Under the pieces are notes generated by a model. It did not search any database and was not told the origin of the DNA. It saw only the letters and a list, made by a program, of their open reading frames with translations. A DNA stretch of 64,000 nucleotides from Cladorhizidae sp. MBARI D1340-BT2 (Eukaryota; Porifera; Demospongiae; Poecilosclerida; Cladorhizidae), in the NCBI GenBank assembly GCA_028752905.1, contig JAQNBH010000015.1, positions 16,724,669 to 16,788,668 of the forward strand, written 5' to 3'. How positions within the stretch are numbered: position 1 is the stretch's first letter; every line of letters starts with the position of its first letter. The translations under genes were made by a program, and so were the position numbers. This document shows positions 24,090 through 36,369 of this stretch, in pieces.

Positions 24090-24323
24090 TTGTGTGCAGT
24101 GCCCCGCTCTCTCCTCTAAATGGGTCAGTGCAAGCTAGTGATAGTCGTCCGTATATGGAAGGAGATGTGGTGAACTTTCAGTGTCTGTCTGGCTTGAGTC
24201 CTGCAGATGTAATGACTGCTACATGCACTATGGAAGGAAGTTGGAGGCCTGACCCACAACTGCTGAGCTGCTCCAGACCAACTGAAGACACTACAATTAC
24301 TACTGCAACCAAATCTAGTCAAG
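24090..24323 (+). CDS. Sushi/CCP domain 2 plus Thr-rich stalk exon, copy 1
   Basis: This 234-bp exon (78 codons, phase 1-1) lies between acceptor TTATTAG and donor CAAG|GTATGC. It encodes a second sushi module with VCSAP at the start, NFQCLSG, TATCTMEG, SWRPDP and LLSC. A short Thr/Ser-rich stalk follows (TEDTTITTATKSSQ) that would stand just outside the membrane. The final G of the exon joins TC of 29276 to make Val, so the frame continues into the TM exon. Paralogues are at 51922-52155 and 61467-61697 (-). Confidence 0.88.
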
Positions 24324-26429
24324 GTATGCAATTGCCTCACCTGTTAGGTGCCTGTGGGGAGAAGAAGTATGTGTGTCAATACAATATGCAAGTGGATGGC
24401 TTCTGATGATGCCACTCAAGTAAGAAGATGATCTATTACTGTGCTAGTAGAACATCATTCTCAATACAGTGTAGACAAGTGATAATAGCTGTTATAATGT
24501 TACAAGCAGCTGCAGGTGACCCTATACATTAGGTAGTTCACATCTGACACACTTGGTATTATGGTGTGCTGCATATAAAGTTGCTGTTGGACTCTAGCTG
24601 ATACTCCTCCTATAGTCTGAGCATACAACACAATTACCTGATCCTAACATACTGTAGGGCAATAGCATGAAGATTGCTATGTCTTCTTGTGGCAACAACT
24701 ATTTCTAGCAGGAATATATTAAGCCTAATAATAAGTGTAGGCACATACTATACTACTAGTATTACCTTAACTGAATTAATTAACAATCAGATTAGGAAAT
24801 AAGAATGTTCCAGCTACTAATAATAAACAACATAACAACAAAAAAAAAAGAATACGACAACAAAAATATCATCATATACACAGTTACAAACAAAACAAGA
24901 CCATCCCTTCCATGACCTCTCACTGACCCTAACATGGACACCGTATTCCCTCTCTGAACAGACCACCAAGAGATGCTGTAGGAGGTATGCATGAGCCTTC
25001 TTCATCCCCTGTCCTTTGCTGTACTCTTCACCCCTCAGTGGTTGGCTCAGGAGACTGCTTCTTTAGTACCTCAGCTATCTTTAGGTCCTCACAGTCTAGC
25101 ACAATGGAATCCTCCAGGTCCACCTTCAACCCCTCCAGCTCCATTTTCCTCTCCTCCGGCTGGTCCTCAGTTTTCTGGCACTTCATTTCCTTGCCCTCCA
25201 CTTACATCAACAAAGAAAACCTGTGCTCAGTTGAGGAGGTTGTTATAAGGTAGTATTCCTTACGTACTGTTGGAAAAGGTAGAGCATTAGCTTGCAAATT
25301 GGCACGAGGTACCTTTGGTGAGAATATCCTGAAGAGATGCCCACCAATGGGGAGCACGGATTTCCCACAAATCTCATTAAATGAACTGATGCTAAGGAAA
25401 GGGATCATGCTAAAATAGTTTCAGTGTTCTGGAGCAACTGCACTGAATTCCAACCCATTAGGAAGAAATGTGTAGAGGCAGTGCAAGAGTTATGCAAGAG
25501 TTTGAGGCTGGCTAAATAGAGATTTTATTTTGTACGCTTAACTATTTTGTGTGGAATGATTATGTATTTTGTGTTGTAGTGATAAATTAATTATGTTTTA
25601 TGTTGCTAGCACTATAGTCTATATAAATATGCGTTTAGCAGAATTGCAATGCAGTTCATATCTGGAGGGCTGAATATATAATATACTTGCACACCAACAA
25701 GAGTTAAACATGTATAAGTTCAGCACTTCAGTGCACTATTTATAATACAGTAGTCTCTCTTTCACGAGAACCATCTTCTGTGAAGCATCTCCCATAATGA
25801 CACTATTAGAGGGCACTTACCTACTGTATACTCCTACTTCTAGCCATAGACCACCTCTACAGCAAGACCACTGAAGAGTCCTAAATAACTTGCACAAATC
25901 AACACATTGTACATTATTCAAAACAGCGGTAGAGTGTATAGAACCACTGCACATGAGAGATTAGTACCCAAGTTGTTTGCATTACTAGAGGACAATCAGC
26001 CATTGGTCCTCAAAATTGTACTTGCTTGCTTTGAAAGAGTTGAGTGTTTACAGAATAGAACCTAGAAGTGGCAAGTCCTTGCACACACAAGCCAACCATT
26101 CATGTCCACTGTATACACAAGTTGGCCTGCCTTCTTGCTCCACCCACCTCCATTTGTAGGTGTTCTCTCATAAGAGATGCTACAGTTTCTGTGAATAGCT
26201 TGTTTCCCCCAATTCAGGGGGTATACATCATAACCTTTTATTTGTACAACACAACAGGAGAAATTATAGTCCAGCACTGCAAAACAACAATTGGCAGGAC
26301 AGCAAACAATTAGCCAACAACAATAATAATAATAAATAAGCAAAAAATCAGTAGCTGATAGCCTCTCCACCAGATCAACCATCTTCATTGGGACCTTTCA
26401 TAAATATCTAATGTACTTGGAGCACTTAG
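24324..26429. other. Long intron 5' part; possible minus-strand ORF relic
   Basis: The segment 24440-24710 has inverted copies at 61190-61330 and 58675-58915. Copy 2 lacks about 1.2 kb corresponding to 24340-25540. On the minus strand near 25200-25037 an open stretch with coiled-coil character (EERKMELEGLKVDLEDS, IAEVLKKQSPEP) could be a transposon or gene relic, but it lacks a recognised family. An A-rich tract lies at 24830-24880. Confidence 0.4.
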
Positions 26430-27300
26430 TACAGGTGAGAGTTCTCCAAAATTCTTCTATGCCCTTCACCAATTTCTCATTAGTCATTACTGTGACCTCC
26501 CTCCATATGCATTCATTTAGTTCGTGACAGATTTTCAACGAGGTTGGCATCAGATATTTCCAGTGCAGTCCCCCACCAGTTCACACAGTTATGATCCTTG
26601 AAGATCTTGGCCAAGCGAGATCTGTGCTTACGATCATTATCCTGCATGAACCATGGTTGTGGTCGGGAACAAAAAAGGTTGTAAGGTCTTATTTAAAGGT
26701 TCTACATAATAACAGGCCCACATGATGCCTTCAAAGATGCAACTCTTGCTTGCACCTCACAGGCTTATCCCAGCCTAGACATGAACCTTCACTGAGTTTG
26801 GCCTGTAATTACATCAGCAATCACCTAGTCATGTGGGATCCTAATTAGTGCGCCTTGGTTTAGGGGAGGGGGGGTTGTACTCATCAGTCCTCACTTCATC
26901 TTCAAATTCACCAGACCCTTAATATATATGAGGCTGCTGAGCCCACTCTAATCTCTTGACCTTTAGCCTTACATGTACCGCCCAGTTAGAATAATTACAT
27001 ACACACTTTATTGGCATGTCGGATATCCATCCAAGAGTAGTTCAACACCGAAGAACTGTGCGCATAGAGATTGTGTAGCCTCTAGATGGCAATACATGGT
27101 GAAGCTGGTATGCTTCTCATCATCGAGCTTCATCTGCTCATTCACAATATTTGTAATCTCTGCCATCACAATACAAGGTCTTCCACTGCCTGCCTGCCTG
27201 GCAATGCTTCTATTATTGCTGTAGCAAAGCATAGAATTCCTTATCCCACACTAGATGCAGGCATGCCTTAATCTGCCTGCAATAGTAGTCAACATATAGC
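26430..27300 (-). pseudogene. Tc1/mariner transposase remnant, duplicated copy 1
   Basis: The minus strand first reads an N-terminal part (27008-27232) with SIARQAGSGRPCIVMAEITN, then IVNEQMKLDDE. Later (about 26540-26660) comes WFMQDNDRKHRSRLAKIF. These match the Tc1-like HTH/GRPR-type region and the W-x-QDNxPxHxS catalytic block. The middle is missing and stops interrupt the rest. The corresponding remnant in the second gene copy is at 52740-53540. It was therefore inserted before the segmental duplication. Confidence 0.65.
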
Positions 27301-28009
27301 ACTCTCTCATCTAGCAGGATCTTTTGTTTTCTGTCACCATGACACTCACAGAAATAGGACACCTGATGATTGAAGGATAATGAATGATTGAAGAACAGAA
27401 ACATTCACAAGCAGTACTAATATTAAGCAAAGCAAGTGGCACTACACACTGCTACTAGACCACACCTACCAAGTGGTACTAATATAAGAGCAAGCAAGGT
27501 TAGAGAAAATGGGATGAGTGACTTATGCTCGACAGTGGAACAAAACTGCTTCAAGACGGGAGACTGATGCACACTGCACTAATTATTGTTCATTCAATGG
27601 ATTGCTCGACTAGAGTAAAGAACCTGGGACTACACTCCACTGCACACTTCAGGAAAGAAGAAAGGAGTCTAAACTGCTGTGGAAGGACTCAATATATGCT
27701 TGATTGCTGGCCTGAGGCTCACTAGCTAACCACATCACTTTCTCCACCTTCAAAGTGCATGCGCTGCAAGAGCGCCATGCCTATATTTTCCATTTGAGGC
27801 ATTTGTTGTAATTATTTACAGCATGCATTGTTTGCTTTTTATGGCATGCGTTGTTTAATGTTCTACATAACCCAAATGGCATGTAAATATATTTAAAAAT
27901 GAATGCATATATAACACACAGAACTGTCTTGAGCTGTTAAACATTCAGATGGCCCAGAGTTGTGCTGGGAAGATGGGAAGAAACTTAAAGGTTACACACT
28001 CTCTTTCAA
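27301..28009. other. Intron, paralogous to 53690-55020
   Basis: Near 27820-27870 the motif ACAGCATGCATTGTTT occurs about 2-3 times. In copy 2 the same motif has become an array of more than 20 units (54290-54860). No exon is seen. Confidence 0.5.
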
Positions 28010-29090
28010 AGTAGAAGTTGTGGAGTGGTCCAGGCACAAGTGATGCAGAACATGACGTTGACTGCTAAAATAGTTTGTAGCAGACAGAAAAAGAGTGAGA
28101 GAGAGGAATGAAAAATATGATGCTTTGCTTGAGGCCAATGTAGGCAAGTGGGAAGAAGAAGAGGAAACTGCATGGTGGAGCACCAATTTTCAGCCAACAA
28201 GTTGACTCAGAGGTCTTCCACTACCTAGAGCACTCTGAAGGCAGGGTAGTTTGTAACATGGATCTCCTGGAGAAGAACCTATACAATGCTGAGAGAATAG
28301 GTATCCATAGATTCCTTGCAACTTCCATGTGGCTGCCTGGCTGTAAGAAGCAATGGAATGTACATTATAGGTGGCATGCGAACACATCTCCAAAAGTGCC
28401 AAAAGAGTATAAGCTGCAGCTCACCCTTTACCAAGAACAATTTCAGAGAGAGCTTCATGGCTACAGAGATTGGCAACACGGATCAAACAATGTGCAAGTA
28501 AGCTTTGATTCAGCACCTTCTTCCACAAACAATTGTCGTGGACAGCGAACTGTTCGAATTACTATACCACTGATGCTGAAAAGAAGTTTCATAATAGCTT
28601 TGTGTGCAACAGGGAATGCAATCAAACTCCCTGCTCTTGATATCTTCAAGGAGCAAAAAGGAACATCAGGCTCACACATCACAGCATAACTTCATGTGCC
28701 TGACCATCTTGAAGTCACTGCCCCCGAAAATGGATGGATGACGTTCTCTAAAGTGCATAGCTGGCTACATAATGTGTGGGGCGAGCCTCTAGAGCAGACT
28801 CCATCCTTTATGTGGGAGCTCAAACAACATACAGGGCTCAGAGGAGAATGATACCAGGAAAGTGTTCCAAAGAAGATTGAAGAGGAGAACAACAGATCCC
28901 CTTGCAAATCTTCGGGTGAACAAGCTGACAAAATGAAAGTCTGGGAAAATCTGATGCTGAGGGTGGTGAGTAGCTACAAACAATCAACACTGCCTGGCCC
29001 AACAATACAATAGCTCTATTACTTCAAGCCAAGTTAAGTTTTTATGCACATCTCAGCCATGCCCTAGATCCATGGAAAATCAAGTACAAA
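28010..29090 (+). pseudogene. pogo-like (CENP-B-type DDE) transposase remnant, copy 1
   Basis: Pieces in shifting frames match pogo-type transposases. A basic segment precedes LHGGAPIFSQQVDSE (about 28160-28210), the region that follows the HTH. An open stretch at 28258-28689 ends in FIIALCATGNAIKLPALDIF, then KEQKGT, corresponding to the beta strand FTVxLAxxxxGxKLPPxxIFK near the catalytic core. A further stretch (28870-29040) covers the later DDE region. Stops and frameshifts are many. The paralogue is 55020-56110. Confidence 0.65.
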
Positions 29091-29275
29091 GTTTAGTGTG
29101 CTTTATATGGAGTACTACACTAATCTCTCTGCTTACTGGCAGGCAAGGTTGCTAGAGCAAGTGCACACCTGTCAGAATTTTGAGGTAAAAGGTTAAGTGC
29201 CAATGCGCATTTGTCTGCATAGTCTACAGTATGTGTGTGTATATAAATATATATTGTGTGTGTATGTGTGTGCAG

Positions 29276-29451
29276 TCTGTGTACCTGTAGTTGCTGCTGC
29301 TGCTGGTGGTGTGTTATTTTTCCTGGTGGTGCTGTTTTGTGGAGTGGCAGCAGGAGTGGGTGCAGTCATTGTCTACAACAAGTGTGGCAGGGCCCCACCC
29401 CCAAGCCAGCCCCCATCTCCTGCTCCACTCTATGATGACATAGAGTACTAA
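29276..29451 (+). CDS. Transmembrane and cytoplasmic tail exon, receptor copy 1
   Basis: The exon starts after acceptor GTGTGTGCAG and enters in phase 1, so a Val codon is completed from sushi 2. About 29 hydrophobic residues (VVAAAAGGVLFFLVVLFCGV followed by AAGVGAVIVY) form a single membrane span. A lysine/cysteine stop-transfer (NKCGR) and a short tail, PPPSQPPSPAPLYDDIEY, then a stop codon follow. The tail carries PxxP motifs and one Y-x-x-I motif. This orientation makes a type I membrane protein. Copy 2 (57725-57915) conserves the span, the prolines and the LYxDIE core. A role in tyrosine-kinase/SH2 signalling is inference. Confidence 0.82.
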
Positions 29452-31189
29452 ATATGAAGTGGACCTTCAACATAATGAAGCTTATGGACATGTCCATTAA
29501 TTAAGACTTGTTAATACTTGTTAGTTCTTTTTATTTTTATAAATATATATACATATACATGTACATGATTGTATATTCCTGATGAAGGCTAGAGCATCTA
29601 GTGGAAACATCGAGAGAAGACAACTTCAAGTTGATTATTGAGAAGGTTACTGTAGAGAAGATTACTGTAGTATATATATATACTTATATATACATGTTAT
29701 AAGCAGTAGCTCTTTAGTAATTTTAACTATTATGGTCCACCTCATTTTGAATTTAATAGGTGGACCCAAAGGTCAAGCAAATGGGCTGTATTCAATCTTG
29801 CACCTTGACATATAACCCTCCAAGGTTCACCTGCACAGTCGGGGTTTTTGCCTTTTTCACAATTTTGTCCAAGAGCTCAGGAAATAAGTGGCTTTGTCAA
29901 GGGGTCTAGACCATATGCTATATACAAGCTTATTCTTGCAGGATCTCATTACGCACCTTTTCAAGTTGAAATATTACAATCATACTAGAATTCCCACTTT
30001 TGGCAGGTACCTTCATGAAGGCTATATAGAAGCCTAGAGCATCTATCTAGCTAATCCATTGAATAACAAATTTAAGGTTTTCAACCAGCAGATAATATTA
30101 CTAATACATATGTTCCCAAAGTCCATTTTCAAGCTCCAACTCCAATTCTGGTGATTTTTCAAATATCTAAATACTATATATAGGAAGTTAATAGCACACA
30201 GCTCATTCAATTATGACCACTAGTGCATTACCAGGTCATTCTGTTTAGGAGCACCTGCAGAATCATAATAGTAACCAACACTACTCTACCCATCCATACC
30301 AACCATATGATGAGTGGGATCCACTGTAATCTCCATGTCCTAGAGGCAGATTCAGTGATGTATGCATTTATGAAAGTTAGCATGTCCAAGTGCACACCTG
30401 CCAAGCTCGTGTAAGAGTACAAACACTTCCACAAATAACATATTTAATAGGTGCACCTAAAGTCAAGCAAATGTGCCATGTTTGAGGTTATTTCCATACC
30501 TCCCTTGAGATGCTGATTTTGGAATCACAAATCAAGAAATCATTTACTTCATCAGTTGAATTAAGCTTATAGCACTAAAGCGCACAGCAAGTTTCAGGTA
30601 TTCATGAGAACCACATTATTACCTCACGAGCATTTGAGATTGACATTTGGTGTATGTAACAGAACTTTGGTAAATATATATACCTATATCTATAATAATA
30701 ATTATGTTTTATAGTGTCCAAGTAAGCTAGGGATAGTGCTAGTTTAATATACTAATATAAATAATCATGCTATAAAGCATGTAGAAGTTATGGACCTCTA
30801 AAGTGGGGATGCTCTATTCTTAAATATTCTTACCTATATTACAGTAGGCCTTCATTTTAACAATACAACTGCTGAGGTATAAAACAGCAATACCACAAGT
30901 GAGGTCTGCTACAAAATATAGCCACACATGTCAGGTAAGAGTTATGTAATTCCATGTGTCACATAAAGAATCTCATCATGTAACAATAGAGATATACTTC
31001 TAATATATTGGTCTTCATTATATTGAGTGTCCTTTAAACGTTTGTTATCTGCATTGGTAAGTTCATGAATTTCAGTTTGACAAGTTTTTAAATATTGTCT
31101 TGTTCCTATTTGCTAGCTTATAGTCAAGCAGCCGCCTACAAGAAGTTGCTCAGTATAACACCAGAATTAACCAATCGTAGATGTTATTA
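29452..31189. other. 3' flank of copy 1, duplicated to about 30480
   Basis: 29452-29760 and 30180-30480 align by eye with 57916-58130 and 58380-58670. No AATAAA is seen soon after the stop in copy 1, unlike copy 2. The paralogy ends near 30481, matching the inversion junction near 58672 in copy 2. No other gene is recognised to 31190. Confidence 0.5.
29573..29645 (+). ncRNA. Hammerhead-like repeat downstream of copy 1
   Basis: TATTC, CTGATGA, A, GGCTAG-AGCAT-CTAGTG, GAAACATC, GAGAG follow in the order expected for stem I, core, stem II, GAAA, tiny stem III, UH and stem I'. The first stem II pair is a G-G mismatch here. The downstream text CAAGTTGATTATTGAG is shared with the copy at 35505-35575. 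Confidence 0.4.
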
Positions 31190-32187
31190 ATTACCATGTG
31201 TATTACACAAGTAGACACACATGCCTGTGTATTCATGTACTGCAGATACGTCATAAGTAGTTATCTGGTTTTGTTAGTCTGTGCTGATACTTATCGTCAC
31301 AACAATTATCTTATGAGGAGATACACATGCATTAAAGTGTATAGTTACCGTGTTTCCTTGAATGGTATTCACCCTCCCTAATGTCCACCCCAATAGCACT
31401 CACACTCGAATAATGTTTGCCCTATTTTGAAATCTGAACAGTGAACTCACGCATGTGCAGATAAAAATTATAATTCAAAGCAGATTCAAAGCAGACAGTA
31501 AAAAATGTCAAGCGGATGGCAGCGAAGATGGAGATATTCACTGCCTAAAGCAAGGAGAGGTTGTCTCTGAAGCCGAACCACAAATTGCCTAGCTCAATTC
31601 CAAGCTGAAAAGTCGACAGTGACAGGATTTCTTGGATCTCAACTATGACAAAGAAGAACTAGAAACTAGTGAAATACTAAATACTGAAGACTGGTAAACT
31701 TTATTTCCAACTTGTTCAGGCCCAAGCCTATTATCTCTCACTCAGGAAATAAACGAGAAGAAGAAGGAAACAGTTGCAGAAGACGAAAAGGGAAGAAGCA
31801 GCAACAGAAGAAAGGCAAGCACAAGGCACAGGCTGATGCCCACAGGATTACAGAGCAGTTCTGACATTCCACTAGTTCTACTTCCACTGACAGTGATTCT
31901 GATACAATACTTTGAAGAAAACAGAGCAAGTGAAGAACCTGTACCAAGCAGTATCGTTCCAATCATCATTCACAGCTCCCGACTCAATCCCTAGAGGACA
32001 TTGATGATGATGATGGTCTTCTCTGTGGGATTTGTCACTGCACTGAACCTGATGGTTTGGCATCTGGAGGTGTGTTCTTGATCAAATGTGACGAGTGTGG
32101 TGTGTGTGTGCACAATTATTGTGTCGTCCATAAAAATTATGTTACTAGGAAATATGTTTGTGAGGATTGTCTTCACTCACTGTGATG
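31190..32187 (+). pseudogene. 3' end of pogo-like transposase with PHD-like finger
   Basis: The acidic stretch at 31505-31600 and the adjoining 31600-31740 match relics at 2290-2440 and 5590-5770. The last frame (about 31949-32185) is open and encodes LEDIDDDDGLLCGICHC, then GGVFLIKCDECGVCVHNYC and RKYVCEDCLHSL before a stop. The cysteine/histidine spacing (CxxC, CxxC, HxxC, CxxC) is that of a PHD finger. A C-terminal PHD-like finger after an acidic linker is known in some pogo/CENP-B-type transposases. Upstream catalytic parts are not visible here, and stops occur at 31590-31960. Confidence 0.55.
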
Positions 32188-35100
32188 GGGATTCACTTCA
32201 AAAAATATTTTGAGTTCATATTTGTGTGTGTGTGTGTTTGTTTGTGTGTGGAAGCAAGACTTTCAGGTGTAAGCATTTTTGTTGACTGTAAAAGTATGAA
32301 TGCCTATCTTGTCACCTTATTATTGTCACCCAATCAGGGTATGGTGATAATTGGTAGCATATATCCCATTAGCGCCACTTGAACCATTGTGAAGTATTTA
32401 CTTCATGCTGAAAGAGTTTAAGTGGATGCAATGAATGGGTGGTGCCTGCTGAAGGGTGGGGCTGTCACCTATGTTGGCTGCATTATAATCATTCACTGCT
32501 ATTAGCTCTAGGGCTGGTGAGCAGCTGTATGGACATAATGTGGCGATAATAGGCAAGTTTACGCTAGTAGGTTTTCTAATGAATATCATAATTAACAACT
32601 CTAGCTATAGTTCTTGTCACCATGTGATATCGATGCCATCATTATCACTTGAACCCTCTGGTGAGAACAAATCCACAATGATCTACAATTTTCCTGAAGT
32701 GCCCCCCAAACTTTCTAATCTGGAGCTGAGTATAATTCATGGGGATCCAGACCTATAACCTGTCATCCGAACACTCTGTAGCCTGATTACCACCAGAATG
32801 GATGCCATTGGCCATGCATGCTCTAAATTGCTGGTCCAGGTTATCCCTCAGTGAGTGGGGTTACCAACTCATCCACCTTTGTTATCATGGAGTAGCAGCT
32901 GTCCATAGACAAGTCACTTGTGTACATCAGGCCTGGCCACCTGCAGGTTATTTCCTCAGGGGTCCCTGATCACTGTTGCCCCTTTCTTCAGCATGCTACC
33001 TACATCCTACATAACCCACCAAGTAAGAACACAAATTGGAATCCATTTACCATATCAAAGATCAGGTCTAGACAGTGTTAAATTATCTGCATATGTCGCA
33101 CTAGCTCTCTGGGTAAGTCTGATTACTTCCAGCTTAGTTGTGATCTCCTATTTGGCCTGCTGAACCTTGGCCTGTCAATGTGGGCATTTAAGACATGCCA
33201 CTGGTGGGTTGGGCCCCCATAGCTACTGCACACATGGTGTAATGACAAATGACACCTGAGTAATGTACAGCTACACAGCAGCTAGTTGAAGTCAGCTCTC
33301 TGTTAGCTCTGATCCTGGCTGAGTGGTTGTCCACTGACCCTGGCTGCTGCACAAGACTGCTACAAGCATCAACCTGCACCATCCTCAACACATGGACCCA
33401 ACTCCCATGCATGTGGACACAATCTATTGTCCTGTACTGTACCAGCTGACCTTCATCGATGACTGGGGTGATCCATTGCATGAGGCTTGTGCATGTCTGC
33501 CTGGTTGAGTTTGGGATTTATGTTCTTGAATTGGATTCACCCTCATTTAGATTTTCTCCATTATGACACCTGAAATGATTTGAACAAGGTAAACATTACA
33601 GAAAATACAGTACCTAGTTTTGTTGAAGGTTTATGCTGTGAACTAATGGCTACTCACAAGGATAACTAATGGCTACCCACAAGGACAACTAATGGCTACC
33701 CACAAGGATAACTAATGCCTACACACAAGGATAACTTCTGAGGAAGCCAACTGATAACTTCTTCGAATGAAAACCCACAGCTGCTCGCTGACTCAGCTCA
33801 GCTAGACTTGAATATTGCACGTGCACGAGCATCTTTGTGACATTGAAATCCTTTTCCAAATCTTCAGGTATTTGGCTGAGAGTAGAGAATTGGATTAGTG
33901 CTGAGTGGGGGGAAAGCAATCATAGTGCTAAATTATGAATCAGATGATGGTTGGAAGTTTGGAATCTTTTTTAAGATGAACTGACATACTCTATGCAAGT
34001 TATGTGTGGCGAAGAAGTAGTAGAGATAGTCTTGAGGACCAAATTTTATGGCTTTGGAGCTCTATGTGTACTATGTACCTTCCCAACAAACAGGTTTTAG
34101 GTTGAGATTGATTGAAGTCACACTAGACTCCCAGCCAATGGTGCAAACTAAACTAAACATTTTCATATGGATAACATTTCTACTAGCTAGATCTAGCTTC
34201 AGTGATAGTTTTGATGGCTGCTAGTGATTAATAAATGAGTATTCAAGATACAGGCATCATCAGAATATGGACATCTCGTTGTGAATTTTGGTCAACACTA
34301 ATAAAGGACGGCTATCCTGAATGAAGTCATGTTGCTTCAGGTATAATGGCACTGTCCCCTGAAAATACTAAAGCTGTGAAAGAAACTTTTTATGTGATGA
34401 AGCCGTTAAGAATTATCACTAGACATGTATCCTCCAGACAGCTAGCTCTGCTCGTTTTTAATATTGCTCCCCTCCAGCACACACATATACACATGCAGAC
34501 ACAAAACCACAAAACAAGCCAATGGAAAATTGCAACCACAAATATTGTTTGGTCCACCACAAGGAAATCAGGAGTAAATATTCATTGTAATAACATGTTT
34601 GACAGCTGGCAACAAACATGTTCAGTACATCTAATACACACTAATTGAAATATGTACACGTAACTAAGCTCCAGTTTAAATTACAAGTAAAGTTAATCAT
34701 TGTCGGTTTGATAAATAATTATAAAGACAAAGCAAAAATAATAAATTTCACACAATTCAAGTTAAAAGAAACAGAAACTTAATCTATTTCTTGGCCTGCC
34801 GGGGTGGAGGTACAGGCTGTTTAAAGCCAGGGCAGGTACTTGCTTAGGAGGGCGAGCTGGTATACCGGGCACCATCCTGCACATAGAGATAAAAATTGTT
34901 TAAAATTTGTCCATCTTCAGGCTAGACATCACTTAACAAAACTTGATATATATCCACAAATAATATATTGACCCAAAACAAGGAAAAAGATGAACAGAAA
35001 CAAAAACACTTTGAAACTTCATATTATACTAGCTGGCAAGAATTTGATATCCACCAGTACATGTACCATCAATAATATATCCTGAGTTAACTGACAACTT

Positions 35101-35504
35101 TCACAGAATACTGTAGAAACGGGTATTTTCTATATATAATATATTTAGTATCCAAGGTTTTCATGGTTAGAATACATTACAGTATACAAGTAGGTATGAC
35201 AAAGAATAGCAGAGCATGGAGTGGTTTCGATCGCTACGCTATCTATAGTTAAACCTCCAATAAAGTAAATTATCAAAGAGGTCAAACCTCCTAACAAAGG
35301 GCAATCTGAAAGTGCCATACTCTATACAAAATGTCCTCTGAAAGAGGACAAACTCTCTACAAAGGACAAAAGGCTAGATCCTGAGATTGTCTGTTATTCA
35401 GAAGTTTCACTGCACTAATATTTACTCACAAATTCTCTTGTTGGTCACCTTCTGTGAAGGTTTAACAACTAAAAAATACAATGGCTGTTTCAATAATCAA
35501 CTTG

Positions 35505-35577
35505 TATTTACTCACTCGACATTTCAGCTAGATGCTCTAGCCTTAATTAGGCTAGAGTATCATTAATATCCTTATTG
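35505..35577 (-). ncRNA. Hammerhead-like repeat (minus)
   Basis: The minus strand reads CTAATTA, A, GGCTAG-AGCAT-CTAGCT, GAAATGTC, GAGTGAGTAAATA. Stem II is intact (G-U, then five Watson-Crick pairs). GAAA and the UC cleavage dinucleotide are intact, but CTGATGA has decayed to CTAATTA. Confidence 0.35.
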
Positions 35578-35962
35578 CTACATCATTAAAATAAGGTATT
35601 CAACACTTGACATTATTAGTAGATTAACTTCCACCTAATGAACTTTGAGTGTTAAAAACAAACAAACAACAACAACAACAAGTGGTCAAAATTAAAACAA
35701 AAACAAAAAAAACACCAAAATGGAATCCCTTCTTTCATCTGTGCAGGTAAATTTTGGTATTAAACTGTTGAGTTGATGCTTATTCTGTGTGCTTTACAAA
35801 ATTTTACCAAAAATACGAAAGTGGAGGGAAAATCTTATTGTAGTTACAAATTTCTTATAAATATTCTTACAATAAAGATAATCATTAGTATTTGTATTCC
35901 ATGGTAGCTAAGGTATATACCTGTATGTAACAAAACAAGCTCACTTGAGTCTTAGCATCACA

Positions 35963-36010
35963 TTATTCCTGATGAAAGTTAGAGCATCTAGTTGAAATAA
36001 TATTGCGATA
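35963..36010 (+). ncRNA. Hammerhead-like repeat with changed stem II
   Basis: TATTC, CTGATGA, A, AGTTAG-AGCAT-CTAGTT, GAAATAAT. The first stem II pair is A-U instead of G-C and the third is U-G instead of C-G, so pairing is kept while the sequence differs. The UC expected four bases after GAAA is absent, so self-cleavage is doubtful. Confidence 0.35.
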
Positions 36011-36369
36011 GTTAATGTCAAATTCATTATGTATGTCATTGTAATTTTGTTATTTCAACTGAGCTACATATCTAATCATCAGAAAGGTGAACTGTAGAAC
36101 CTCTCTATATGTTACTGAAACTTGCAGCTGTGGCGGTGTAAGTCTGATCTATAGATTTCTCTCTCAATTAGTGCTACAGTTTGATGAAGAAACTTGTTGC
36201 ACAATCCATGGATGTTAGCCTATTCATGTACTTATAGCTAGACTTGCAAAGAAATTCCACTCTGCCAGATTATTCTGTTTGTAGAGTTTGAAAATACATG
36301 CTGAAAAAAAGCTGCCCCAAATTGATTGACCCCTCCCACCACCCCAAATCCAGACTTGGTTTTCTTTAC

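Larger units (their letters stand above)
32188..36369. other. Intergenic or intronic sequence, mostly unrecognised
   Basis: A 22-bp direct repeat (AACTAATGGCTACCCACAAG) occurs about four times at 33640-33735. At 34780-34880 the minus strand has a GC-richer island that could encode a proline-rich stretch (either PGIPARPPKQVPALAL or a short end PGFKQPVPPPRQAKK before a stop). It is flanked by AT-rich sequence and may be a terminal exon of a minus-strand gene, but nothing proves it. No domain is recognised elsewhere. Confidence 0.35.

Noticed and set aside
24987..25253. Two plus-strand Ser/Pro-rich frames
   Set aside because: The minus strand shows a more protein-like coiled-coil stretch, and neither has a domain or splice support, so no gene is called.
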